From NCBI RefSeq assembly GCF_041146395.1, contig NW_027182874.1, positions 302,001-366,000 on the forward strand: a stretch of 64,000 nucleotides of DNA. The letters are read 5' to 3'. The position numbers and the translations under genes were made by a program. The notes below the pieces were generated by a model, which saw only the letters and a program-made list of their open reading frames with translations, searched no databases and was not told the DNA's origin. Shown one piece after another: positions 52,821 through 64,000 of the stretch; within the stretch, counting starts at the first letter, position 1; each line of letters starts with the position of its first letter. Origin of the DNA: Eulemur rufifrons. Taxonomy: Eukaryota > Chordata > Mammalia > Primates > Lemuridae.

Positions 52821-54504
52821 ATAAAAAATACCTTTAACAGATAACCCTAACCCTGAACATAACACCCAACCCTGTTCCTATTTCTCCCCTTAACACGTAA
52901 ACCTCACCGTGCGCCTAACTTTAACCTCTTATCCTAACGTTAATGCATAACCCATTTCCTCAGAACAACCCCTATCCCATAATTCTAACCCTATCTCCTA
53001 GTCATCACTGGAACACCTAATCCCTAACCCTAATTCTAAACCGCTAACCCTAACCGTAACCCTACCTACAACCCTAACACTGACAGTAACCCTTACTTCT
53101 AACCCCAACGCTATGCCTAACAAAAACCCTAACCCTTGACCCTAACCCTTCACCCTAACCCCTAAGCCTTACCCTAACCCTTAACCTGAATCCTAATCCT
53201 AACCATTAAACCTAACCCTAGCTCTTAAAGCTAACCCTAAACCTTACCCTCACGGCTAGACCTAACCCTGACACTAACCTAACACCTAACACTAACCAGA
53301 ACCCCTAAAGCTAACCCTGAACACTATCCCTAACCCTAGCAGTAAACTTTAACCCTAAACCTAAGCCCAACCCGTAACCCTAATCCTATCCTTTTACCCT
53401 AAAACTAACCCCTAAACCTAACCCCTATACCTCACCCTAACTCTAACCCCAGTCCTAATTCTAACCATACCACTTCATAAAGCACTAACTCCTAACCGCT
53501 AACCCTAACACTAACCAAAAACCCTAATCACTAATCCCTAACCCTAACGCTTAACCTTTACCCTAACCGTTAACCCTCACCCTAAATCTTAACACTCACC
53601 CTAACCTTAACCTTTAACTCTAAGCCTAACCCTTAACCCTACAGTAAGGAAGACCCTTAATGCTAATGGGATCCCTTATCCCTAACCCTAACACTACAGC
53701 TAAAAATAACCGTAACCTTTGATCCTTAAACCTAACCCCTAACACTTACTTTAACCCCAAAGCCTAACCTTAATACTAATCATTAAATCTAACCCTATCT
53801 CTTAACCCTAACGCTAGCCCTTACCCTAACGCCTAGATCTAACCCTAAAACTAAGCTACCGCCTAATCTTAACCTTAAGCCCTAAAGGTAACTCTAACAT
53901 TGAACCCTAAACCTACCCGTAACCCTTAACACTAACCCTATCCGTGAACCTTAACCCTGACCCTAACCATTACCCGCACCCAAGCATTTAACCCTGACCC
54001 TACCCCTAATCCTTAATGATAACCCTAACACTAAACCCTAACCCTAAGCCCAACACTTAACCCTAATCCTATCCCTTAACCCTAACCCTAACCCTAATGC
54101 TACCCCCTAAACGTAACCCTAACCCTCACCAGTAAACCTAACCCTAACCTCTAACACAAACCATAGCACATAACTCTAACCCTAAAACTAACCCTAACCC
54201 TAACCCTAACCCTAAACCCTAACTCTTAACCTTAACACTAAGCGTTAACTCTCACGCTAACCTTTAATCCTAACCCTAATCCTAATCTTCAACCCTAAAC
54301 CTAACACTTAACCCTAACCCTGTGCCAAACCCTAACCCCTCATCTTAACCCTAACCGTAAACCTCAACCCGAAACCAAAGTGTAACCGTTAAACCTAAGA
54401 GTAACCTTTAACCCTAACCCTAATCCCTAACCCTAAGCCCTCACCCTAACACTAAACTTCATCCTTCACCCTAACCATAATCCTAACCCTAAATCTAATT
54501 CTCA
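52627..54504 (-). repeat. Short telomere-like unit T8 (island i only, 1878 bp)
   Basis: It starts with island i at 52627 and reaches the next island i at 54505 with no island ii or iii. Its variants match the i-to-ii part of T7, which is also 1878 bp long. It is therefore a copy of T7 that lost its second half, the same outcome as T2. Confidence 0.89.
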
Positions 54505-54697
54505 GACTTCTTGCTTTCTTAGAGTTTAGAAAGCCTGCAACCCTCCCATGCCATGCGTGAAAGGAGGCTCTACCACTGTGTCCTGCATGAAACCCACAGG
54601 GCCATCCCCAGAGTATGATAGAGTGGGTTCCCGGGTACAATCCCATCCCCCTAAACTCCCCCGCCCGCCTAATGCAGACACAGCCCGTGCGCTAAGC
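54505..54697 (-). repeat. Non-telomeric island i, copy 9
   Basis: Length is 193 bp. It is the most diverged island i, with changes in the inverted repeat (ggccatccccagag) and in gacacagcccgtg. Confidence 0.87.
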
Positions 54698-56366
54698 ATA
54701 AACAATACCTTTAACAGATAACCCTAACCCTGAACATAACACCCAACCCTGTTCCTATTTCTCCCCTTAACACGTAAACCTCACCGTGCGCCTAACTTTA
54801 ACCTCTTATCCTAACGTTAATGCATAACCCATTCCCTGAGAACAACCCCTATCCCATAATTCTAACCCTATCTCCTAGTCATCACTGGAACACCTAATCC
54901 CTAACCCTAATTCTAAACCGCTAACCCTAACCGGAACCCTACCTACAACCCTAACACTGACAGTAACCCTTACTTCTAACCCCAACGCTATGCCTAACAA
55001 AAACCCTAACCCTTCACCCAAAGCCCTAAGCCTTACGCTAACCCTTAACCCTAATCCTAATCCTAACCATTAAACCTAACCCTAGCTCTTAAAGCTAACC
55101 CTAAACCTTACCCTCACGACTAGACCTAACCCTGACACTAACCTAACACCTAACCCTAACCAGAACCCCTAAAGCTAACCCTGAACCCTATCCCTAACCC
55201 TAGCAGTAAACTTTAACCCTAAACCTAAGCCCAACCCATAACCCTAATCCTATCCTTTTACCCTAAAACTAACCCCTATACCTAACCCTTACTCTAACCC
55301 CAATCCTAATTCTAACCATACCCCTTCATAAAACACGAACTCCTAACCTCTAACCCTAACACTAACCAAAAATCCTAATCCCTAATCCCTAACCCTAACG
55401 CTTAACCTTTACCCTAACCGTTAACCCTCACCCTAATTCTTAACACTGACCCTAACCTTAACCTTTAACTCTAAGCCTAACCCTTAACCCTACAGTAAGG
55501 AAGACCCTTAATGCTAATGGGATCCCTTTTCCCTAACCCTAACACTACAGCTAAAAATAACCCTAACCTTTGATCCTTAAACCTAACCCCTAACACTTAT
55601 TTAACCCCAAACCCTAACCCTAATCCTAAGCATTAAACCTAACCCTATCTCTTAACCCTAACCCTAGCCCTTACCCTAACGTCTAGTTCTAATCCTAAAT
55701 CTAACCTCCCGCTAATCCTAACCTTAAGCCCTAATGCTAACGCTAACCCTGAACCCTAAACCTACCCGTAACCCTTAACACTAACCCTATCCGTGAACTT
55801 TAACCCCGACCCTAACCATTACCCGCACCCAAGCATTTAACCCTGACCCTAACCCTAATCCTTAATGATAACCCTAACACTAAACCCTAACCCTAAGCCC
55901 AACACTTAACCCTAATCCTATCCCTTAACCCTAACCCTAACCCTAACCCTAATGCTAACCCCTAAACGTAACCCTAACCGTGAACAGTAAACCTAACCCT
56001 AACCTCTAACACAAACCATAGCACATAACTCTAACCCTAAAACTAACCCTAATCCTAACCCTAACCCTAAACCCTAAACCCTAACTCTTAACCTTAACCC
56101 TAAGCGTTAACTCTCACGCTAACCTTTAATCCTAACCCTAATCCTAATCTTCAACCCTAAACCTAACTCTTAACCCTAACCCTGTACCAAACCCTAACCC
56201 CTCATCTTAACCCTAACCTTAAACCTCAACCCTAAACCAAAGTGTAACTGTTAAACCTAAGAGTAACCTTTAACCCTAACCCTAATCCCTAACCCTAAGC
56301 CCTCACCCTAACACTAAATTTCATCCTTAACCCTAACCAGAATCCTAACCCTAAATCTAATTCTCA

Positions 56367-56554
56367 GACTTCTTGCTTTCTTAGAGTTTAGAAAGCCTGC
56401 AATCCTCCCACGCCATGTGTGAAAGGAGGCTCTGCCACAGTGTCCTGCATGAAACCCAGAGGCCCATACACTGCGTGCGGTAGAGTGGGTTCCCAGCGAC
56501 CATCACAGACACCTAACTTTGCCTCCTAGGGCATACAGGGCCCGTGCCCTAAGC
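56367..56554 (-). repeat. Non-telomeric island ii, copy 7
   Basis: Length is 188 bp, of the common form. Its left flank has ccagaatcc, normally found next to island i, so a switch between i-flank and ii-flank sequence is likely just upstream. Confidence 0.86.
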
Positions 56555-57326
56555 ATAAACCCTACCCCTCACCCATAAGCCTAACCCACAACATAACACC
56601 TAACCCTCATCCTACTGCTCACCTTAACAGGTAAACCTCACCATAACCCTAACTTTAACCCCATATCTTAACGTTAATGCATGACACCCTGAGAACAAGC
56701 CCTATACCGTCATTATAACCCTACCTCCTAGCTATAACCGTAACACCTAATCCCTAATTCTGAAGCGCCAACCCTAACCTTAACCCGACCAACAACACTA
56801 ACACTAACCCTAACCCCTTACCCTAACCCTACGCCTAAAAGTAACCCTAACCGTTGATCCTTCGTCATAACCCCTAACCTTAACCCTAACCCTTAACCTA
56901 TTCCCAATCCTAACCATTAAACAGAACCCTAACTCTTAACCCTAACCCTAACCTTTACCCTAATGCCTAGAGATCTAACCCCAACACCGACCTACAGTTA
57001 ACACTAACCCCAACCCCTAATGCTAACCTTAAACCTGAACCAAGCTCCTAACCCTTAACTCTAACACTATCCCTAACCCCTAAGCCTAACCCCAACTGTT
57101 AACCCTCTAACCCTCACCCTGAATCCTAATCCTATCCCTTAACCCTAACTGCTAACACTAACGCTAACTCCAACCCTAAACCTTACCCTGGCCCCCTAAC
57201 CCAGACTTAACACCTTACCCCTAACACTAACTCTAACCCTAACCACTAATCCCTAGCACCTAACCCTGACTCGAAACCTAACCCCTAACACGAAAAACCC
57301 TAACCCCAACCCCAACCCTAATTCTC

Positions 57327-57504
57327 ACACTACTTCCATTCCCAGAGTGAAGCAAGCCTACAATACAGCCATGCCATGTGTGAGATGAGGCTCCGCCTGA
57401 GTCCTGCATGGAGGTCCTGTCCGAAGGCCCAGGGAATGATGTTGTGCTTTCGTGGTGACTCCGACCGCACCCCTCTCACCGTAGATTAACCAGGTCCTGT
57501 GCCC
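57327..57504 (-). repeat. Non-telomeric island iii, copy 7
   Basis: Length is 178 bp. It has the ggtcctgtccgaagg form shared with the copies at 41431 and 44919. Confidence 0.86.
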
Positions 57505-58029
57505 TTAAACTGACCGCTAAAGCTAAGCCCTACCACCAACGCTAACCCCTGACCCTGAACCTAAGCCCCGAGCCTAAAGCCCAACATTAACTCTAGACCC
57601 TTACCCTAAACCTAATCCCTAACCCTAATGCTAACCCCTAAACCCAACCCTAACCGTGAACAGTAAACCTAACCCTAACCCCTAACACAAACCATAGCAC
57701 ATAACTCTAACCCTAAATCTAACCCTAAGCCTAACCGTAAACCCTAACACTTAACCTTAACCCTAAGTGTTAACTCTCACGCTAACCTTTAATCCTAACC
57801 CTAATCCTAATCTTCAACCCTAAACCTAACACTTAACCCTAAACGTCTACCAAACCCTAACCCCTCATCTTAACCCTAACCGTAAACCTCAACCCTAAAC
57901 CGAACTGTAACCGTTAAACCTAAGAGTAACCTTTAACCCTAACCCTAATCCCTAACCTTAAGCCCTCACCCTAACACTAAACTTCATCCTTAACCCTAAC
58001 CAGATTCCTAACCCTAAATCTTATTCTCA

Positions 58030-58222
58030 GACTTCTTGCTTTCTTAGAGTTTAGAAAGCCTGCAATCCTCCCATGCCATGCGTGAAAGGAGGCTCTACCA
58101 CTGTGTCCTGCATGAAACCCACGGGCCCATACCCAGAGTATGATAGAGTGGGTTCCCGGGTACAATCCCAGCCCCCTAAACTCCCCCGCCCGCCCAATGC
58201 AGACAGGGCCCGTGTGCTAAGC
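58030..58222 (-). repeat. Non-telomeric island i, copy 10
   Basis: Length is 193 bp. It has the one-C deletion of copies 5 and 6, and cgtgtgctaagc at its end. Confidence 0.87.
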
Positions 58223-59854
58223 ATAAACAATACCTCTAACAGATAACCCTAACCCTGAACATAACACCCAACCCTGTTCCTATTTCTCCCCTTAACACGT
58301 AAACCTCACCGTGAGCCTAACTTTAACCTCTTATCCTAACATTAATGCATAACCCATTCCCTGAGAACAACCCCTATCCCATAATTCTAACCCTATCTCC
58401 TAGTCATCACTGTGACACCTAATCCCTAACCCTAATTCTAAACCGCTAACCCTAACCGTAACCCTACCTACACCCCTAACACTGACAGTAACCCTTACTT
58501 CTAACCCCAACGCTATGCCTAACAAAAACCCTAACCCTTCACCCAAACCCCTAAGCCTTACCCTAACCCTTAACCCTAATCCTAATCCTAACCATTAAAC
58601 CTAACCCTAGCTCTTAAAGCTAACCCTAAACCTTACCCTCACGACTAGACCTAACCCTGACACTAACCTAACACCTAACCCTAACCAGAACCCCTAAAGC
58701 TAACCCTGAACCCTATCCCTAACCCTAGCAGTAAACTTTAACCCTAAACCTAAGCCCAACCCATAACCCTAATCCTATCCTTTTACCCTAAAACTAACCC
58801 CTATACCTAACCCTAACTCTAACCCCAATCCTAATTCTAACCATACCCCTTCATAAAACACAAACTCCTAACCTCTAACCCTAACACTAACCAAAAATCC
58901 TAATCGCTAATCCCTAACCCTAACGCTTAACCTTTACCCTAACCGTTAACCCTCACCCTAACTCTTAACACTGACCCTAACCTTAACCTTTAACTCTAAG
59001 CCTAACCCTTAACCCTACAGTAAGGAAGACCCTTAATGCTAATGGGATCCCTTTTCCCTAACCCTAACACTACAGCTAAAAATAACCCTAACCTTTGATC
59101 CTTAAACCTAACCCCTAACACTTACTTTAACCCCAAACCCTAACCCTAATCCTAAGCATTAAACCTAACCCTATCTCTTAACCCTAACCCTAGCCCTTAC
59201 CCTAACGTCTAGTTCTAACCCTAAATCTAACCTCCCGCTAATCCTAACCTTAAGCCCTAATGCTAACGCTAACCCTGAACCCTAAACCTACCCGTAACCC
59301 TTAACACTAACCCTATCCGTGAACTTTAACCCTGACCCTAACCATTACCCGCACCCAAGCATTTAACCCTGACCCTTACCCTAATCCTTAATGATAACCC
59401 TAACACTAAACCCTAACCCTAAGCCCAACACTTAACCCTAATCCTATCCCTTAACCCTAACCCTAATGCTAACCCCTAAACGTAACCCTAACCGTGAACA
59501 GTAAACCTAACCCTAACCTCTAACACAAACCATAGCACATAAGTCCAACCCTAAACCTAACCCTAACCCTAACTCTTAACCTTAACCCTAAGCGTTAACT
59601 CTCACGCTAACCTTTAATCCTAACCCTAATCCTAATCTTCAACCCTAAACCTAACACTTAACCCTAACCCTGTACCAAACCCTAACCCCTCATCTTAACC
59701 CTAACCTTAAACCTCAACCCTAAACCAAAGTGTAACCGTTAAATCTAAGAGTAACCTTTAACCATAACCGTAATCCCTAAGCCTAAGCCCTCTCCCTAAC
59801 ACTAAACTTCATCCTTAACCCTAACCATAACCCTAACCCTAAATCTAATTCTCA

Positions 59855-60042
59855 GACTTCTTGCTTTCTTAGAGTTTAGAAAGCCTGCAATCCTCCCACG
59901 CCATGTGTGAAAGGAGGCTCTGCCACAGTGTCCTGCATGAAACCCAGAGGCCCATACACTGCGTGCGGTAGAGTGGGTTCCCAGCGACCATCACAGACAC
60001 CTAACTTTGCCTCCTAGGGCATACAGGGCCCGTGACCTAAGC
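59855..60042 (-). repeat. Non-telomeric island ii, copy 8
   Basis: Length is 188 bp. It ends in cccgtgacctaagc where others read cccgtgccctaagc. Confidence 0.87.
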
Positions 60043-60814
60043 ATAAACCCTACCCCTCACCCATAAGCCTAACCCACAACATAACACCTAACCCTCATCC
60101 TACTGCTCACCTTAACAGGTAAACCTCACCATAACCCTAACTTTAACCCCATATCTTAACGTTAATGCATGACACCCTGAGAACAAGCCCTATACCGTCA
60201 TTATAACCCTACCTCCTAGCTATAACCGTAACACCTAATCCCTAATTCTGAAGCGCCAACCCTAACCTTAACCCGACCAACAACACTAACACTAACCCTA
60301 ACCCCTTACCCTAACCCTACGCCTAAAAGTAACCCTAACCGTAGATACTTCGTCATAACCCCTAACCTTAACCCTAACCCTTAACCTATTCCCAATCCTA
60401 ACCATTAAACAGAACCCTAACTCTTAACCCTAACCCTAACCTTTACCCTAATGCCTAGAGATCTAACCCCAACACTGACCTACAGTTAACACTAACCCCA
60501 ACCCCTAATGCTAACCTTAAACCTGAACCAAGCTCCTAACCCTTAACCCTAACACTATCCCTAACCCCTAAGCCTAACCCCAACTGTTAACCCTCTAACC
60601 CTCACCCTGAATCCTAACCCTATCCCTTAACCCTAACCCCTAACCCTAATGCTAACTCCAACCCTTAACCTTACCCTGGCCCCCTAACCCAGACTTAACA
60701 CCTTACCCCTAACACTAACTCTAACCCTAACCACTAATCCCTAGCACCTAACCCTGACTCGAAACCTAACCCCAAACACGAAAAACCCTAACCCCAACCC
60801 CAACCCTAATTCTC

Positions 60815-60992
60815 ACACTACTTCCATTCCCAGAGTGAAGCAAGCCTACAATACAGCCATGCCATGTGTGAGATGAGGCTCCGCCTGAGTCCTGCATGGA
60901 GGTCCTCTCCCAAGGCCCAGGGAATGATGTTGTGCTTTCGTGGTGACTCCGACCGCACCCCTCTCACCGTAGATTAACCAGGTCCTGTGCCC
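60815..60992 (-). repeat. Non-telomeric island iii, copy 8
   Basis: Length is 178 bp. It has the ggtcctctcccaagg form and lies exactly 960 bp from its island ii. Confidence 0.86.
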
Positions 60993-61517
60993 TTAAACTG
61001 ACCGCTAAAGCTAAGCCCTACCACAAATGCTAACCCCTGACCCTGAACCTAAGCCCCGAGCCTAAAGCCCAACATTAACTCTAGACCCTTACCCTAAACC
61101 TAATCCCTAACCCTAATGCTAACCCCTAAACCCAACCCTAACCGTGAACAGTAAACCTAACCCTAACCCCTAACACAAACCATAGCACATAACTCTAACC
61201 CTAAATCTAACCCTAAGCCTAACCGTAAACCCTAACTCTTAACCTTAACCCTAAGCGTTAACTCTCACGCTAACCTTTAATCCTAACCCTAATCCTAATC
61301 TTCAACCCTAAACCTAACACTTAACCCTAAACGTCTACCAAACCCTAACCCCTCATCTTAACCCTAACCGTAAACCTCAACCCTAAACCGAACTGTAACC
61401 GTTAAACCTAAGAGTAACCTTTAACCCTAACCCTAATCCCTAAACTTAAGCCCTCACCCTAACACTAAACTTCATCCTTAACCCTAACCAGAATCCTAAC
61501 CCTAAATCTAATTCTCA

Positions 61518-61711
61518 GACTTCTTGCTTTCTTAGAGTTTAGAAAGCCTGCAATCCTCCCATGCCATGCGTGAAAGGAGGCTCTACCACTGTGTCCTGCA
61601 TGAAACCCACGGGCCCATACCCAGAGTATGATAGAGTGGGTTCCCGGGTACAATCCCAGCCCCCTAAACTCCCCCCGCCCGCCCAATGCAGACAGGGCCC
61701 GTGCGCTAAGC
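61518..61711 (-). repeat. Non-telomeric island i, copy 11
   Basis: Length is 194 bp with the six-C tract. The right flank has private changes (taaccgcttatccgaac). Confidence 0.87.
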
Positions 61712-63362
61712 ATAAACAATACCTCTAACAGATAACCCTAACCCTGAACATAACACCCAACCCTGTTCCTATTTCTCCCCTTAACACGTAAACCTCACCG
61801 TGAGCCTAACTTTAACCGCTTATCCGAACATTAATGCATAACCCATTCCCTGAGAACAACCCCTATCCCATAATTCTAACCCTATCTCCTAGTCATCACT
61901 GTGACACCTAATCCCTAACCCTAATTCTAAACCGCTAACCCTAACCGGAACCCTACCTACAACCCTAACACTGACAGTAACCCTTACTTCTAAACCCAAC
62001 GCTATGCCTAACAAAAACCCTAACCCTTCACCCAAACCCCTAACCTTACGCTAACCCTTAACCCTAATCCTAATCCTAACCATTAAACCTAACCCTAGCT
62101 CTTAAAGCTAACCCTAAACCTTACCCTCACGACTAGACCTAACCCTGACACTAACCTAACACCTAACCCTAACCAGAACCCCTAAAGCTAACCCTGAACC
62201 CTATCCCTAACCCTAGCAGTAAACTTTAACCCTAAACCTAAGCCCAACCCATAACCCTAATCCTATCCTTTTACCCTAAAACTAACCCCTATACCTAACC
62301 CTAACTCTAACCCCAATCCTAATTCTAACCATACCCCTTCATAAAACACGAACTCCTAACCTCTAACCCTAACACTAACCAAAAATCCTAATCGCTAATC
62401 CCTAACCCTAACGCTTAACCTTTACCCTAACCGTTAACCCTCACCCTAACTCTTAACACTGACCCTAACCTTAACCTTTAACTCTAAGCCTAACCCTTAA
62501 CCCTACAGTAAGGAAGACCCTTAATGCTAATGGGATCCCTTTTCCCTAACCCTAACACTACAGCTAAAAATAACCCTAACCTTGGATCCTTAAACCTAAC
62601 CCCTAACACTTACTTTAACCCCAAACCCTAACCCTAATCCTAAGCATTAAACCTAACCCTATCTCTTAACCCTAACCCTAGCCCTTACCCTAACGTCTAG
62701 TTCTAACCCTAAATCTAACCTCCCGCCTAATCCTAACCTTAAGCCCTAATGCTAACGCTAACCCTGAACCCTAAACCTACCCGTAACCCTTAACACTAAC
62801 CCTATCCGTGAACTTTAACCCTGACCCTAACCATTACCCGCACCCAAGCATTTAACCCTGACCCTTACCCTAATCCTTAATGATAACCCTAACACTAAAC
62901 CCTAACCCTAAGCCCAACACTTAACCCTAATCCTATCCCTTAACCTTAACCCTAATGCTAACCCCTAAACGTAACCCTAACCGTGAACAGTAAACCTAAC
63001 CCTAACCTCTAACACAAACCATAGCACATAAGTCTAACCCTAAAGCTAACCCTAACCCTAACCCTAACCCTAAACCCTAACTCTTAACCTTAACCCTAAG
63101 CGTTAACTCTCACGCTAACCTTTAATCCTAACCCTAATCCTAATCTTCAACCCTAAACCTAACACTTAACCCTAACCCTGTACCAAACCCTAACCCCTCA
63201 TCTTAACCCTAACCTTAAACCTCAACCCTAAACCAAAGTGTAACCGTTAAATCTAAGAGTAACCTTTAACCCTAACCGTAATCCCTAAGCCTAAGCCCTC
63301 ACCCTAACACTAAACTTCATCCTTAACCCTAACCATAACCCTAACCCTAAATCTAATTCTCA

Positions 63363-63550
63363 GACTTCTTGCTTTCTTAGAGTTTAGAAAGCCTGCCATC
63401 CTCCCACGCCATGTGTGAAAGGAGGCTCTGCCACAGTGTCCTGCATGAAACCCAGAGGCCCATACACTGCGTGCGGTAGAGTGGGTTCCCAGCGACCATC
63501 ACAGACACCTAACTTTGCCTCCTAGGGCATACAGGGCCCTTGCCCTAAGC
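63363..63550 (-). repeat. Non-telomeric island ii, copy 9
   Basis: Length is 188 bp. It matches the rare form at 36951 and is the last island before the window ends. Confidence 0.87.
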
Positions 63551-64000
63551 ATAAACCCTACCCCTCACCCATAAGCCTAAACGACAATCTAACACCTAAC
63601 CCTGACCCTACTGCTCACCTTAACAGGTAAACCTCACCATAACCCTTACTTTAACCCCATATCTTAACGTTAATGCATGACACCCTGAGAACAAGCCCTA
63701 TACCGTCATTATAACCCTACCTCCTAGCTATAACCGTAACACCTAATCCCTAATTCTGAAGCGCCAACCCTAACCTTAACCCGACCAACAACACTAACAC
63801 TAACCCTAACCCCTTACCCTAACCCTACGCCTAAAAGTAACCCTAACCGTTGATCCTTCGTCATAACCCCTAACCTTAACCCTAACCCTTAACCTATTCC
63901 CAATCCTAACCTTTAAACAGAACCCTAACTCTTAACCCTAACCCTAACCTTTACCCTAATGCCTAGAGATCTAACCCCAACACTGACCTACAGTTAACAC

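Larger units (their letters stand above)
54505..58029 (-). repeat. Telomere-like higher-order unit T9 (i-ii-iii, 3525 bp)
   Basis: Islands start at 54505, 56367 and 57327, with spacings 1862, 960 and 703 bp. It resembles T4 at 38614. Its island i is the most altered of the class: ccacagggccatcccc breaks the small inverted repeat, and gacacagcccg replaces gacagggcccg. Confidence 0.9.
58030..61517 (-). repeat. Telomere-like higher-order unit T10 (i-ii-iii, 3488 bp)
   Basis: Islands start at 58030, 59855 and 60815, with spacings 1825, 960 and 703 bp. The left part resembles T5. The right part shares taccgt-type variants (ccgtagatacttcg and accccaaacacg) with T6, so the unit looks like a mosaic of two unit types. 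Confidence 0.89.
28451..64000 (-). repeat. Degenerate telomere-like array (TTAGGG on the minus strand) with ~3.5-kb higher-order units
   Basis: The + strand is dominated by CCCTAA and near variants (CCTAA, ACTAA, CCCTGA, CCTTAA, CCCCTAA). Perfect runs rarely exceed four hexamers, for example 29242-29265 and 36520-36543. Three classes of non-telomeric island punctuate it. Island spacing gives unit lengths of 3476-3547 bp, plus two short units of 1865 and 1878 bp. Hexamers within a unit are scrambled while corresponding positions of different units match closely. No gene is supported anywhere in it. Confidence 0.96.
61518..64000 (-). repeat. Telomere-like unit T11 (i-ii, cut by the window edge)
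   Basis: Islands start at 61518 (i) and 63363 (ii), 1845 bp apart. The window ends before island iii. From 63363 onward the sequence shares the rare variants of T3 island ii and its right flank (36951 onward). The array clearly continues past 64000. Confidence 0.9.

Noticed and set aside
28451..64000. A functional chromosome-end telomere
   Set aside because: The hexamers are too degenerate and are interrupted by islands. The pattern repeats in 3.5-kb units, which telomerase would not make.

Overview
This window is non-coding, repetitive eukaryotic DNA. It has two tandem-repeat domains that meet at a sharp boundary at 28450/28451. The right-hand domain is built from degenerate CCCTAA (TTAGGG on the minus strand), the vertebrate telomere hexamer. 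That suggests a vertebrate subtelomere, or an interstitial block derived from one, probably from a long-read assembly. I do not recognise the species or either repeat by name. I see no protein-coding gene, tRNA, rRNA, CRISPR array or prokaryotic feature.

Domain 1 (1-28450) is a head-to-tail satellite of 52 monomers of about 542-563 bp, the last cut short. Three monomer types can be told apart by eye. Type A (about 554-563 bp) has ctacggtg, a long poly-T and cctgtgggg. Type B (542-543 bp) has a short T6-G-T4 tract and gtcaggatgggtg. Type C (about 547-552 bp) has a variable poly-T, a GT run, tcgatgtgg and a G-run. They form a loose higher-order repeat, A-B-C(n), with n from 1 to 5. A four-monomer form of about 2.19 kb recurs. 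Every B follows a monomer with an A-type 3' end. Several monomers are C/A or C/B chimeras, as expected from unequal exchange.

Domain 2 (28451-64000) is a degenerate CCCTAA array on the + strand. Its hexamers are scrambled by substitutions, but whole units repeat almost exactly at about 3.48-3.55 kb. Each full unit has three related non-telomeric islands of 178-194 bp (called i, ii and iii here). The i-to-ii distance varies from 1825 to 1884 bp, ii-to-iii is 960 bp in all eight copies, and iii-to-i is 703 or 691 bp. Two short units (33202 and 52627) hold only island i. Shared variants show tandem and block duplications within the array. The degeneracy therefore came before the recent amplification.

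The strand orientation (CCCTAA on +) fits a telomere to the left of the window, with the 550-bp satellite distal to the degenerate array, or an inverted or interstitial placement. The many short open frames are repeat shadows: they break when a monomer or island gains or loses one base. The most notable content is the three-island higher-order telomere-like array and the A-B-C satellite organisation next to it.
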